Assembly: GCA_945829235.1 (NCBI GenBank)
Contig: CALZUA010000023.1
Coordinates: forward strand, 1-52,585
Origin: an uncultured Clostridia bacterium
Lineage (GTDB): Bacteria > Bacillota > Clostridia > Oscillospirales > Ruminococcaceae
Length of the DNA: 52,585 nucleotides
Direction of reading: 5' to 3'
The translations under genes and the position numbers were made by a program. Under the pieces are notes generated by a model. It did no database searches. It saw only the letters and a program-made list of their open reading frames with translations, and was not told the DNA's origin. How positions within the stretch are numbered: the stretch's first letter is position 1; every line of letters begins with the position of its first letter. Shown piece by piece: positions 32,702 through 41,296 of this stretch.

Positions 32702-35146
32702 ATGACTACTTTTTTAAAGCTTGTTGTTAGTGGACTGCTTCCGGTAGCGGTTAGCGTTATTTTATACATAATCGACAAAAACACCGCGTTCGGCAAGATG
32801 AAATATATCCCGAAGCAGATTGTGTTCGGGTTGATTTTTGGACTGCTTGCGGTTTGTGCGACAGAGTTTGGCGTTGACATGGGCGGCGCTATCATCAACG
32901 TCCGCGACAGCGCGCCGATTTGCGCGGGACTTATCTTCGGTGCGCCCGCGGGTATAATTTCGGGCGTTATCGGCGGCGTGGAGCGCTGGTTTTCAACGCT
33001 GTGGGGCGGCGGCGAGTACACAAGGCTTGCGTGTACCGTCGCAACAATCCTCGCGGGACTTTTTGCGGCGGTTTGCCGAAAATATATGTTCGACAACAAA
33101 AAGCCGTCTTGGTATTTCGGGCTTGCTATCGGTATGATAACCGAGGTTATCCATATGCTGATGATTTTCCTCACGAATATGTCCGATGTACACCACGCGT
33201 TTTCTTTCGTGGAATTCTGCTCGATACCGATGGTTTCGCTCAACAGCCTCTCGGTAATGCTTGCGGTACTTTTGATTTCAATTCTCGGCAACCCAAAGCA
33301 AAAAAAGCATCAAGAGCTGAAAAAAATCTCGCAGACCTTTCAGCGCTGGTTGCTGGTGTGCTTGGTTATCGGATTTTTGTGTACAACGGTTTTCTCGTGG
33401 GTGCTCCAGACGCAGTTGTCCGAGAGTGACGCGGAAAATCTTATCAGGCTCAACCTCGCTGACGTTAAACAGGACATCTCGGACGCGTCGGACAAGAATT
33501 TGCTCTCAATAACGAGAACGGTTGCCGAGGAGATAAACCGCACGGGCGCTTCCGACAGCAACTCGCTCAAGGTGCTTGGCAAAAGGCTTGATATTGCCGA
33601 GATAAATGTTATCGACAAAAACGGCATTATTTCTGCGTCAACCTACGATGATTTCCTCAATTTCAATATGAACGGCGGCGAGCAATCCGCGGAGTTCCTC
33701 GTCCTGCTTGACGGCAAAACAACCGAGTATGTTCAAAGCTATCAGCCCACCGCGTCAAATCCCGATATTTGGCGAAAGTACGCGGGTGTTGTGCTGGAGA
33801 GGGGCGGCTTTGTGCAGGTTGCCTATGACGCGGAGCGCTTTCAGAAGGATATCGACGAGCAGGTTCTCGGGGCAACCCGAAACCGTCATATCGGCGAGAA
33901 CGGCTTTATCATTATTGCCGATGAGAACCGAAATATTGTTAGCAGTCGTTCGGACGAAGATGAAATTCCGCACGATTTCTCGGGGAGTAAGTTCGATAGG
34001 GAGAACATTTTCGAGGAACAGCGCGCGGTCTGCGAAATTGGCGGCAAGCAGTATTTTATGATGTTCACGACAACCGAGGGCTATTACATAATCGCGTTTA
34101 TGCCTGTTGATGAGGCGGTGTTCTCGCGCGATGTTTCGGTTTACGTCACCGTGTTTATGGAGTTCATCATATTCGGAATGTTGTTTGTGCTGGTTTATGT
34201 CCTCATCAAAAAGCTGGTTGTGGACAACATCGACCGCGTGAACGACTCGCTTGCTCAAATCACAAACGGCGACCTGAACGTAGTGGTTGACGTTCGCTCA
34301 AACTCGGAGTTTGCGTCGCTCTCCGATGATATAAACTCAACCGTTGTCACGCTCAAGCGCTACATCGCCGAAGCCGCCGCGCGTATTGACAAGGAGCTGG
34401 AATTTGCGAAGGAAATTCAGCACTCCGCGCTCCCGAGCGTTTTCCCGCCGTTCCCGAACAAGACGGAATTTGAGATTTTCGCGTCAATGGATACCGCGAA
34501 GGAAGTCGGCGGCGATTTCTACGATTTTTACTTTGTCGGTGAGGATAAACTGGCGTTTCTGATTGCGGACGTTTCGGGCAAGGGAATACCCGCGGCAATG
34601 TTTATGATGACCTCAAAAACCTTGCTCAAGAGCTTTGCGGAAACGGGTTGCGAGGTGAACGAGGTGTTTACCGCCGCCAACGCAAAGCTCTGCGAAAACA
34701 ATGACGCGGGAATGTTCGTAACGGCTTGGATGGGCGTTCTTGACATCAAAACGGGGCTTGTTGAGTTTGCAAACGCAGGTCACAACCCGCCGCTCGTCCG
34801 GCATAAGGACGGCAGTTTTGAGTACCTGAAATCCCGCGCGGGCTTTGTTCTGGCGGGAATGGAGGGCTTGAAATACCGTAAAAACGAGCTTGCACTCGGA
34901 GCGGGTGACGAGATTTTCCTGTACACCGACGGCGTGACCGAGGCAACAAACTCGAACAACGAGCTGTACGGTGAAGAACGGCTGTTGAATTTTATGAACA
35001 CCTTGCACGATTTGCCCGCAGAAGCTGTCTGCAAAGCGGTTAAGGCTGATGTGGACGCGTTTGTCGGAGAAGCACCTCAGTTTGACGATATCACAATGGT
35101 TTATCTGAGATTTAACGGCGAACAAAAGGGAGAGCAAGATGGATAA
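32702..35146 (+). CDS. Membrane PP2C-type serine phosphatase: 5TM-LytS-like, sensor, HAMP, SpoIIE domain
   Basis: 814 residues. Residues 1-190 are a multi-helix domain of the 5TM-LYT type (NVRDSAPICAGLIFGAPAGI is its signature). A further helix (about 218-240) leads to an extracytoplasmic sensor region (about 240-470), another helix, a HAMP-like linker (ITNGDLNVVVDVRSNSEFASL) and a SpoIIE/RsbU phosphatase domain (about 565-810). Metal-binding motifs are GGDFYDF (near 603), DVSGKGIPAAMF, YTDGVTEA and FDDITM. Such enzymes dephosphorylate STAS antagonists, freeing a partner from an RsbW-like kinase. AGAGAAGAAA precedes the ATG; the last 8 bases overlap the next gene, so it is co-expressed with the peptide exporter. 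Candidate partners lie at 12504 and 12830. Confidence 0.9.
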   Translation: MTTFLKLVVSGLLPVAVSVILYIIDKNTAFGKMKYIPKQIVFGLIFGLLAVCATEFGVDMGGAIINVRDSAPICAGLIFGAPAGIISGVIGGVERWFSTLWGGGEYTRLACTVATILAGLFAAVCRKYMFDNKKPSWYFGLAIGMITEVIHMLMIFLTNMSDVHHAFSFVEFCSIPMVSLNSLSVMLAVLLISILGNPKQKKHQELKKISQTFQRWLLVCLVIGFLCTTVFSWVLQTQLSESDAENLIRLNLADVKQDISDASDKNLLSITRTVAEEINRTGASDSNSLKVLGKRLDIAEINVIDKNGIISASTYDDFLNFNMNGGEQSAEFLVLLDGKTTEYVQSYQPTASNPDIWRKYAGVVLERGGFVQVAYDAERFQKDIDEQVLGATRNRHIGENGFIIIADENRNIVSSRSDEDEIPHDFSGSKFDRENIFEEQRAVCEIGGKQYFMMFTTTEGYYIIAFMPVDEAVFSRDVSVYVTVFMEFIIFGMLFVLVYVLIKKLVVDNIDRVNDSLAQITNGDLNVVVDVRSNSEFASLSDDINSTVVTLKRYIAEAAARIDKELEFAKEIQHSALPSVFPPFPNKTEFEIFASMDTAKEVGGDFYDFYFVGEDKLAFLIADVSGKGIPAAMFMMTSKTLLKSFAETGCEVNEVFTAANAKLCENNDAGMFVTAWMGVLDIKTGLVEFANAGHNPPLVRHKDGSFEYLKSRAGFVLAGMEGLKYRKNELALGAGDEIFLYTDGVTEATNSNNELYGEERLLNFMNTLHDLPAEAVCKAVKADVDAFVGEAPQFDDITMVYLRFNGEQKGEQDG

Positions 35147-35624
35147 CAAGTCAGAAAGCCAGATTTTCAGACAAAAGAGCGTGGAGCGGATTTCCTCGCC
35201 CGAACAGCTCAACGACTATGTTCGCGTGTCAAACCCCGCGGTGTGGATGGTTTTGGCGGCGGTTGCGTTTATCCTCGCGGGCGTGTGCATCTGGGGAATT
35301 TTCGGGCGGCTGGAAACGGTTATCGATACTGCGGGTGTGTGCCGTGACGGGAAGATAACCTGTTACGTTGCCGATGAGAGAATAAAATCGGTGAATGTCG
35401 GAATGAAGGTTGACGTTAACGGCGGGAAATATGAGATTTTGGAGATTGCCAAAAAGCCGATTGAGGTGGACGAGAATTTCGATTCCTACGCAATGTATGT
35501 CGGTGAACTCAAGGAAGGCGAATGGGTGTACGAGGTGACGGCAAAAGCGCCGATTGAAAACGGAACCTACAATGTGAAAATTACCACGGAAAGCGTTTCA
35601 CCGATTGCTTTTGTGATGAATTGA
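35139..35624 (+). CDS. Short HlyD/NHLM-type secretion accessory protein
   Basis: 161 residues. An N-terminal cytoplasmic segment starting with SQIFRQKSVERISSPEQLNDYVRVSNP is the usual start of NHLM bacteriocin-system membrane fusion proteins. One membrane helix follows (about 35-57), then a small outside beta domain (GVCRDGKITCYVADERIKSVNVGMKV and a C-terminal beta part). Family members are about 400 residues with lipoyl and coiled-coil segments; these are absent and the sequence shows no frameshift, so it looks like a minimal form. It overlaps the phosphatase gene by 8 bases and precedes the C39 transporter by 4. Confidence 0.72.
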   Translation: MDNKSESQIFRQKSVERISSPEQLNDYVRVSNPAVWMVLAAVAFILAGVCIWGIFGRLETVIDTAGVCRDGKITCYVADERIKSVNVGMKVDVNGGKYEILEIAKKPIEVDENFDSYAMYVGELKEGEWVYEVTAKAPIENGTYNVKITTESVSPIAFVMN

Positions 35625-35628
35625 GGAA

Positions 35629-37821
35629 ATGCCGATGAAGGAAAAAAAGTTTGCCGTCAAAAAGCCCGTCACAAAGGGCGCGTGCAAGGTTCCCGTGGTA
35701 ATGCAGATGGAGGCGCTCGAGTGCGGAGCGGCTTGTCTTGCGATGGTTCTCGCGTATTACGGGAAGTGGATTCCGCTGGAGCAGGTGCGCTCGGACTGCG
35801 GTGTATCGCGTGACGGCTCAAATGCAAGAAATATCCTCCGCGCCGCGAGAAGCTACGGTTTAACCGCAAAGGGCTACCGCTACGAGCCGGAGGATTTGCG
35901 TAAAGTCGGGAAATTCCCGTGCATTATCCACTGGGAGTTCAACCACTTTGTCGTGCTGAACGGCTTTCGCGGCGACAAGGCTGTTATCAACGACCCCGCG
36001 CGCGGCACTGTAAGCGTGTCGATGAAAACGTTTGACGAGGCGTTCACGGGGATTTGCATGATGTTCGAGCCGACCGCGGAGTTTCAGCCGAGCGGCAAGC
36101 CAAAGTCAATGCTCACGTTTGCGAAAAGCAGGCTCAAGGGCGCGGGAACAGCGGTCAAGTTTTTCGTGCTCACCTCGCTTATAACCTCGCTTATCGGCGT
36201 GATAAATCCCGCGTTTTCGAGAGTTTTTCTCGACCGTTTGCTCACGGGTGAAAACCCCGAGTGGTTCTTGCCGTTTATAATAATGCTGTCGGGATTTGCG
36301 ATAATTCAGCTTGTCGCGGCGTGGATAGGTGCGGTGTACTCGCTTCGGATAAACGGAAAGCTCGATATCGTGGGAAGTTCATCGTTTATGTGGCAGGTTC
36401 TGAGAATGCCGATGGAGTTTTTCTCGCAACGTATGGCGGGAGATATCCAACAGCGCCAGTCCTCGAACGCAAGCATCGCCAAAAATCTCGTGAGCACCTT
36501 CGCGCCGCTTGCGCTGAACACGATTATGATGGTTTTCTATCTTGTCGTGATGTTGCGGTACAGCGTTTTGCTCACGTTAATCGGCGTAGCTTCAATCTTC
36601 GTCAACCTGCTTGTATCAAACATTATCTCGAAAAAACGCGTGAACATAACCCGAGTTCAGATGCGTGACGCGGGAAAGCTCGCGGGAACAACCGTTTCGG
36701 GTATCGAGATGATTGAAACGATAAAGGCGAGCGGCGCGGAAAACGGATTTTTCGAGAAATGGTCGGGCTATCAGGCAAGTGTGAATACTCAACAAGTCAA
36801 ATTCGCGCGGCTTGACCAGATGCTTGGAATGATTCCGTCCCTCGTAAACTCGCTCACGAGCGTTGCCGTGATGATGATAGGCGTTTTTCTCGCGATGAAC
36901 GGGCAGTTCACGGTCGGTATGATTATGGCGTTTCAGGGCTTTCTGACTTCGTTCACAGCGCCCGCGATGAGCCTTATTTCATCGGGACAGACGCTTCAGG
37001 AAATGCGAACCGAAATGGAGCGCGTTGAGGACGTTATGAAATACCCGACAGACGTGAATTACGATAATGACGCGGTTTCCGAGGACACGAAGTACAAAAA
37101 GCTCTCGGGAAATATCGAGATGAAAAACGTGACTTTCGGTTACTCAAAGCTTGCCGAGCCGCTGATAACCGACTTTAACCTCACGCTTAAACCGGGGAGC
37201 AGAGTTGCGTTTGTGGGAAGCTCGGGTTGCGGAAAATCCACGCTTGCGAAGCTGATTTCGGGGCTGTATAAGCCGTGGAGCGGCGAGATTTTGTTTGACG
37301 GGAAGCTGATTTCCGATATCGACAGAAGCGTGTTCACAGGCTCGCTTGCGGTTGTTGACCAAGACATAATTTTGTTCGAGGACACGATTGCCGCGAATAT
37401 CAAGATGTGGGACGACACAATCGAGGATTTTGAGATGATTATGGCGGCGCGCGACGCGCATTTGCATGAGGATATTATGCAACGCGAGGGCGGTTATCGG
37501 TACAAAATAACCGAGGACGGCAAGGACTTTTCGGGCGGACAGCGTCAGCGTATGGAGATTGCGCGAGTGCTTGCACAGGACCCCACGATTATCATTCTTG
37601 ACGAGGCGACAAGCGCTCTTGACGCGAAAACCGAGAGCGAGGTTGTGCAGTCGATAAAGGACAGAGGGATAACCTGCATTGTTGTCGCGCACAGGCTTTC
37701 CACAATCCGCGACTGCGATGAAATTATCGTGATGGATTACGGAAAGGTTGTCGAGCGCGGCACGCACGATGAGCTTTACGCAAAGGGCGGGCTGTACACA
37801 CAGCTTGTATCAAACGAGTAA
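35629..37821 (+). CDS. NHLM-type peptidase-containing ABC exporter (C39 peptidase, TM, ATPase)
   Basis: 730 residues. N-terminal C39 peptidase: catalytic Cys32 in MEALECGAACLAMVLAYYG, His in HWEFNHFVVLNG and Asp in INDPARG. This domain cuts leader peptides after double-Gly type sites (here SGG or AGG). Six membrane helices (about 165-450) and an ATPase follow: Walker A GSSGCGKS (530-537), signature FSGGQRQRMEIARVLA and Walker B TIIILDEATSALD. The closely spaced genes, the HlyD-like gene before and the second ABC gene after match the NHLM bacteriocin export cassette. Substrates are presumably the small leader peptides from 40128 on. Confidence 0.93.
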   Translation: MPMKEKKFAVKKPVTKGACKVPVVMQMEALECGAACLAMVLAYYGKWIPLEQVRSDCGVSRDGSNARNILRAARSYGLTAKGYRYEPEDLRKVGKFPCIIHWEFNHFVVLNGFRGDKAVINDPARGTVSVSMKTFDEAFTGICMMFEPTAEFQPSGKPKSMLTFAKSRLKGAGTAVKFFVLTSLITSLIGVINPAFSRVFLDRLLTGENPEWFLPFIIMLSGFAIIQLVAAWIGAVYSLRINGKLDIVGSSSFMWQVLRMPMEFFSQRMAGDIQQRQSSNASIAKNLVSTFAPLALNTIMMVFYLVVMLRYSVLLTLIGVASIFVNLLVSNIISKKRVNITRVQMRDAGKLAGTTVSGIEMIETIKASGAENGFFEKWSGYQASVNTQQVKFARLDQMLGMIPSLVNSLTSVAVMMIGVFLAMNGQFTVGMIMAFQGFLTSFTAPAMSLISSGQTLQEMRTEMERVEDVMKYPTDVNYDNDAVSEDTKYKKLSGNIEMKNVTFGYSKLAEPLITDFNLTLKPGSRVAFVGSSGCGKSTLAKLISGLYKPWSGEILFDGKLISDIDRSVFTGSLAVVDQDIILFEDTIAANIKMWDDTIEDFEMIMAARDAHLHEDIMQREGGYRYKITEDGKDFSGGQRQRMEIARVLAQDPTIIILDEATSALDAKTESEVVQSIKDRGITCIVVAHRLSTIRDCDEIIVMDYGKVVERGTHDELYAKGGLYTQLVSNE

Positions 37822-37833
37822 GGGGGCGGAAAT

Positions 37834-40047
37834 ATGGGCTGGTTTGACGAGCAAATCAAACAGCGCAAGCAAAACGACAACTATGTTTTCGCCGATACTT
37901 TTATAAATATGGCGGGCGCGATTATGGGGAAAAAGCTCTCCCAAGCGCTCAACGATGACCGAATTGTCACAAAGGACGCGATTGACGAGATTTTGAAATA
38001 TTATCACGTCAAAACGCGCGATGTCCCGAGCGACATCAAGGATATGAACGACACGCTTGAGTTTCTGCTCCGACCTTACGGGATAATGCGCAGAAATGTT
38101 GTTCTCTCGGACGGTTGGTACAAGGACGCTGTCGGGGCGATGCTTGCGACAATGAAAGAGGACGGGCGTATTGTCGCGCTTATCCCGACGGGACTTTCGG
38201 GGTACAGCTATTTCGACTACAAAACGGGCAAGAAAAAGAAAATCAACCGCAAAAGCCAAAAGCTCTTTGATGAGGAGGCAATCGCGTTTTACAAGCCGTT
38301 TCCGCTGAAGGAGCTGGGCTTTTCGGGGCTGATGAAGTACATTGTCGGCACGCTCTGCCCCGCGGATTTTGTCACAATCGGCATAGCGGCGCTGGTTGTG
38401 GCGTTGCTCGGAATGTTTGTGCCGCGCCTCAACAACATCATTTTCGGGACGGTTATCACCTCGGGGAGCAATCAGCTTTTCTTCGCGATAACAGCATTTT
38501 TGGTGTGCGTGACAATCGGCACGATGCTGATGAACTCGGTTCAGTCGCTCCTCACCGCGCGCGTCAAAACCAAAATGAGCATCTCGGTACAGGCGGCGAC
38601 AATGATGCGGATTTTGTCGCTCCCGACCGACTTTTTCAAGAAATTCAGCTCGGGCGAGCTCGCCGAGAAAGCGCAGTACATAAACTCAATCTGCGATTTA
38701 CTGGTATCGGTTTTGTTTTCAACGGGACTTACATCGGTGTTCTCGCTTGTGTATATTTGGCAGATTTTCGTGTTTGCGCCGAGTCTTGTTGTACCGGCGC
38801 TGATTATTATTCTGGTAACGGTTGTGTTGTCGGTAATCTCGGCGGTTGTTCAGATGAAGATTACGCTTCAACAAATGGAGTTGTCCGATAAAGCAAGCGG
38901 CTTGAGCTACTCGCTTATCAGCGGCGTGCAGAAAATCAAGCTCTCCGGCTCGGAGAAGCGCGCGTTTGCGAAATGGGGAAATCTCTACGCAAAGCAGGCT
39001 CAGCTCACCTACAACCCGCCGATGTTCCTCAAGGTGAACGCGGTTTTGAACACGGCGGTTTCGCTTATCGGAACGATTGTGATGTATTATATGGCGGTGA
39101 GCACGAACATTTCGGTTGCCGATTACTACGCGTTCAACAGCGCTTATGGAATGGTTTCGGGCGCGTTTATGTCGCTTGCGGGAATTGCGCTCACGGTTTC
39201 ACAGCTCAAGCCGATTATGGAAATCGTCAAGCCGATTTTGCAGACCGTCCCCGAGATTTCCGAGGGAAAACAGGTTGTCACGCGGCTTTCGGGCGGGATT
39301 GAGCTGGACAACATTTCGTTCCGTTATAATGAAAATATGCCGCTTGTGCTGGACGGTTTGTCGCTGAAAATTCGCGCGGGGCAGTATGTGGCGATTGTCG
39401 GGAAAACGGGCTGCGGAAAATCCACGCTTATGCGAATACTTCTCGGCTTTGAGAAGCCGCAGAAGGGCGAGGTTTATTACGATGGCAAGTCGATTAACAC
39501 CATTGACCTCAAGTCGCTCCGCAGAAAAATGGGCGTTGTTATGCAAAACGGCAAGCTGTTTCAGGGGAGCATTTATTCAAATATCGTGATATCCGCGCCG
39601 TGGCTCACGCTTGACGAGGCTTGGGAAGCGGCTGAGAAGGCGGGAATTGCCGAGGATATCCGCAGAATGCCGATGGGAATGTCAACCGAAATCAGCGAAG
39701 GCTCGGGCGGTATTTCCGGCGGACAGCGCCAACGATTGCTGATTGCGCGGGCGATTGCACCGAAGCCGAAAATCCTGATGTTTGACGAGGCAACAAGCGC
39801 TCTCGACAACATCACGCAGAAAAAGGTTTCCGAGTCGCTTGACGCGCTGAAATGCACGAGAATTGTTATCGCGCACAGATTATCAACGATTAAGCAGTGC
39901 GACAGGATTATTGTTCTCGACAAGGGCAAAATCATCGAGGACGGAACCTATGATGAACTTATCGCCAAAGACGGATTTTTCGCGGAGCTTGTTGCCCGTC
40001 AGCGGCTTGACGATGCCGATGAAAAAGAAAAAGTAAAAAATTCTTGA
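37834..40047 (+). CDS. NHLM-type ABC transporter, second subunit (no peptidase)
   Basis: 737 residues; GGGGGCGGAAAT before the ATG, 12 bases after the peptidase transporter. The N-terminal 160 residues are soluble and lack Cys-His peptidase motifs, as in the second NHLM ABC protein (NHLM ABC transporter, ATP-binding protein). Membrane helices lie at about 170-470. ATPase: Walker A GKTGCGKS (523-530), signature ISGGQRQRLLIARAIA, Walker B ILMFDEATSALD. It probably pairs with the C39 transporter as a heterodimer. The C-terminal tail is charged (DDADEKEKVKNS). Confidence 0.92.
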   Translation: MGWFDEQIKQRKQNDNYVFADTFINMAGAIMGKKLSQALNDDRIVTKDAIDEILKYYHVKTRDVPSDIKDMNDTLEFLLRPYGIMRRNVVLSDGWYKDAVGAMLATMKEDGRIVALIPTGLSGYSYFDYKTGKKKKINRKSQKLFDEEAIAFYKPFPLKELGFSGLMKYIVGTLCPADFVTIGIAALVVALLGMFVPRLNNIIFGTVITSGSNQLFFAITAFLVCVTIGTMLMNSVQSLLTARVKTKMSISVQAATMMRILSLPTDFFKKFSSGELAEKAQYINSICDLLVSVLFSTGLTSVFSLVYIWQIFVFAPSLVVPALIIILVTVVLSVISAVVQMKITLQQMELSDKASGLSYSLISGVQKIKLSGSEKRAFAKWGNLYAKQAQLTYNPPMFLKVNAVLNTAVSLIGTIVMYYMAVSTNISVADYYAFNSAYGMVSGAFMSLAGIALTVSQLKPIMEIVKPILQTVPEISEGKQVVTRLSGGIELDNISFRYNENMPLVLDGLSLKIRAGQYVAIVGKTGCGKSTLMRILLGFEKPQKGEVYYDGKSINTIDLKSLRRKMGVVMQNGKLFQGSIYSNIVISAPWLTLDEAWEAAEKAGIAEDIRRMPMGMSTEISEGSGGISGGQRQRLLIARAIAPKPKILMFDEATSALDNITQKKVSESLDALKCTRIVIAHRLSTIKQCDRIIVLDKGKIIEDGTYDELIAKDGFFAELVARQRLDDADEKEKVKNS

Positions 40048-40058
40048 AAAAATATTAT

Positions 40059-40084
40059 CCCTTCGGCGAAATTCATCGTATAAA
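40059..40084 (+). promoter_or_regulatory. ECF-type promoter C (weak -35, CGTATAAA -10)
   Basis: CGTATAAA at 40077-40084 followed by GATACAGAAG, closely like promoters B and D. The -35 region reads TTATCCC, one base offset from the TTAC of the others. CCCTTC / GAAGGG (40059-40064 and 40091-40096) form an inverted repeat around it. 43 bases before the peptide gene at 40128; the operon includes an ECF sigma gene. Confidence 0.55.
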
Positions 40085-40127
40085 GATACAGAAGGGCAAA
40101 AAATATTGACCACAAGGAGGATTTACA

Positions 40128-40349
40128 ATGGAGAACAATGAAATTTTTGCAAAACTGAAAGAGGCGAAATCAGCGGAGGAACTCGTTGAAATCGCAAAGG
40201 CAAACGGTGCGGAAATCACCGCGGAGAACGCACAAAAGCTGTTCTCGCAGATTAGCGGCGGAGAGATTTCCGACGAGGAGTTGGAGGAAATTTCAGGCGG
40301 GATAGTTTATCATAATTTAAGACCTCATAATAAAAAAAAGAGAAGATAA
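40128..40349 (+). CDS. Nif11-like leader peptide precursor 1
   Basis: 73 residues; AAGGAGG before the ATG. A Nif11-type helical leader (EIFAKLKEAKSAEELVEIAK, then NAQKLFSQISGGEISDEELEEISGG) is followed by a core of 15 residues, IVYHNLRPHNKKKRR. The SGG end of the leader is the expected cut site for the C39 domain encoded 2.3 kb upstream. The core is very basic, has no Cys and no Ser/Thr, so lanthionine or azoline modification is not possible. The leader is almost identical to that of the next gene. Probably a secreted cationic peptide or signal (inference). Confidence 0.85.
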   Translation: MENNEIFAKLKEAKSAEELVEIAKANGAEITAENAQKLFSQISGGEISDEELEEISGGIVYHNLRPHNKKKRR

Positions 40350-40383
40350 TTTAATAAAACATTTTTTGAGAGGAGAATTTACT

Positions 40384-40575
40384 ATGGCAAACGAAATTTT
40401 TGAAAAGCTGAAGGCGGCGAAATCAGCGGAGGAACTCGTTGAAATCGCAAAGGCAAACGGTGCGGAAATCACCGCGGAGAACGCACAAAAGCTGTTCTCG
40501 CAGATTAGCGGCGGCGAGTTGTCCGACGATGATTTGGAGAAAATCGCGGGCGGAAGATTTCACATCGGAAAATGA
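40384..40575 (+). CDS. Nif11-like leader peptide precursor 2
   Basis: 63 residues from ATG at 40384 (GAGAGGAG upstream). The leader is nearly identical to precursor 1 over about 45 residues, at DNA level too, pointing to recent duplication. It ends KIAGG, leaving a core of only six residues, RFHIGK. Such a short core suggests a signalling peptide or a degenerate copy. Confidence 0.8.
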   Translation: MANEIFEKLKAAKSAEELVEIAKANGAEITAENAQKLFSQISGGELSDDDLEKIAGGRFHIGK

Positions 40576-40598
40576 TAAAAAAATTGAGGTGAGCCGGT

Positions 40599-40787
40599 AT
40601 GGAGAATAAAATCAAGGCTTTGTTTGAATTTCAGAGATTTTCGGGCAACAAGCGTCTTGAAGCGATGATAAACGACACCGAAAGCCGTTATAAGGACGAG
40701 CTGTCCGACGAAGATGTGGAGAATGTCAGCGCGGCGGGAAGCGGTTTACCGAAGAAAAAAACTCTCGGAAATACGGAGAACAAGTGA
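40599..40787 (+). CDS. Leader-peptide-like small protein 3, overlapping the sigma gene
   Basis: 62 residues; TTGAGGTGAG before the ATG. The N-terminal half (KIKALFEFQRFSGNKRLEAMI) differs from the Nif11 leaders, but ELSDEDVENVSAAGSG matches the leader end of the others, with AAGSG in place of SGG. The tail (LPKKKTLGNTENK) is basic and lacks Cys. Its stop overlaps the sigma factor start (TGATG), so its translation would feed into that of the sigma factor. It could be a precursor or a regulatory peptide. Confidence 0.7.
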   Translation: MENKIKALFEFQRFSGNKRLEAMINDTESRYKDELSDEDVENVSAAGSGLPKKKTLGNTENK

Positions 40788-41281
40788 TGATTTGCTCTGA
40801 AGAAGAAAAGAACAAAATCTATACCGATTTCCACAAAAAAGTGACGCGGTATGTAACAGGAAAAATCCCAAATCCTCAAGATGCTGAGGATTTGGTTTCC
40901 TGCGTTTTTATGAAGGTTTTTCAAAAGCTGGACACCTTCGATGAGAGCAAGGCTTCGCTCTCAACGTGGATTTTCACGATAACCCGCAACACCGTCTACG
41001 ATTTTTACGCCACCCGAAAGGATTTCTCGGAACTGCCCGAGGATATCGCAACCGACAGCAATATTGACGAAAATCTGCTGAACGAGGAAACGCTCGAACA
41101 GCTTGCGGACGCGCTTGAAAGCCTTGACGAGCGTTCGCGGGACTTGATAATCCTGCATTATTACAGCGGTTTAACATTGAAGGAAATTGCCGACAGAATG
41201 CAAATGTCCTACCCAAACGCAAAGGTTATACATAAGAAAGCGCTTCGCGCAATGCAGGCGTTTTTGGGCGACTTGAACTGA
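40787..41281 (+). CDS. ECF-type RNA polymerase sigma factor
   Basis: 164 residues from ATG at 40787, which overlaps the preceding stop; a GTG at 40784 is the alternative. Region 2: FHKKVTRYVTGKIPNPQDAEDLVSCVFMKVFQKL and TWIFTITRNTVYDFY. Region 4: LDERSRDLIILHYYSGLTLKEIADRMQMSYPNAKVIHKKAL. No anti-sigma gene adjoins it. It lies in a peptide operon with an ECF-like promoter (C), suggesting that it drives its own expression. The near-perfect promoters at 14875, 16267 and 43060 are the best candidates for its regulon in this window. Confidence 0.92.
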   Translation: MICSEEEKNKIYTDFHKKVTRYVTGKIPNPQDAEDLVSCVFMKVFQKLDTFDESKASLSTWIFTITRNTVYDFYATRKDFSELPEDIATDSNIDENLLNEETLEQLADALESLDERSRDLIILHYYSGLTLKEIADRMQMSYPNAKVIHKKALRAMQAFLGDLN

Positions 41282-41296
41282 AGAAAGGAACACACA

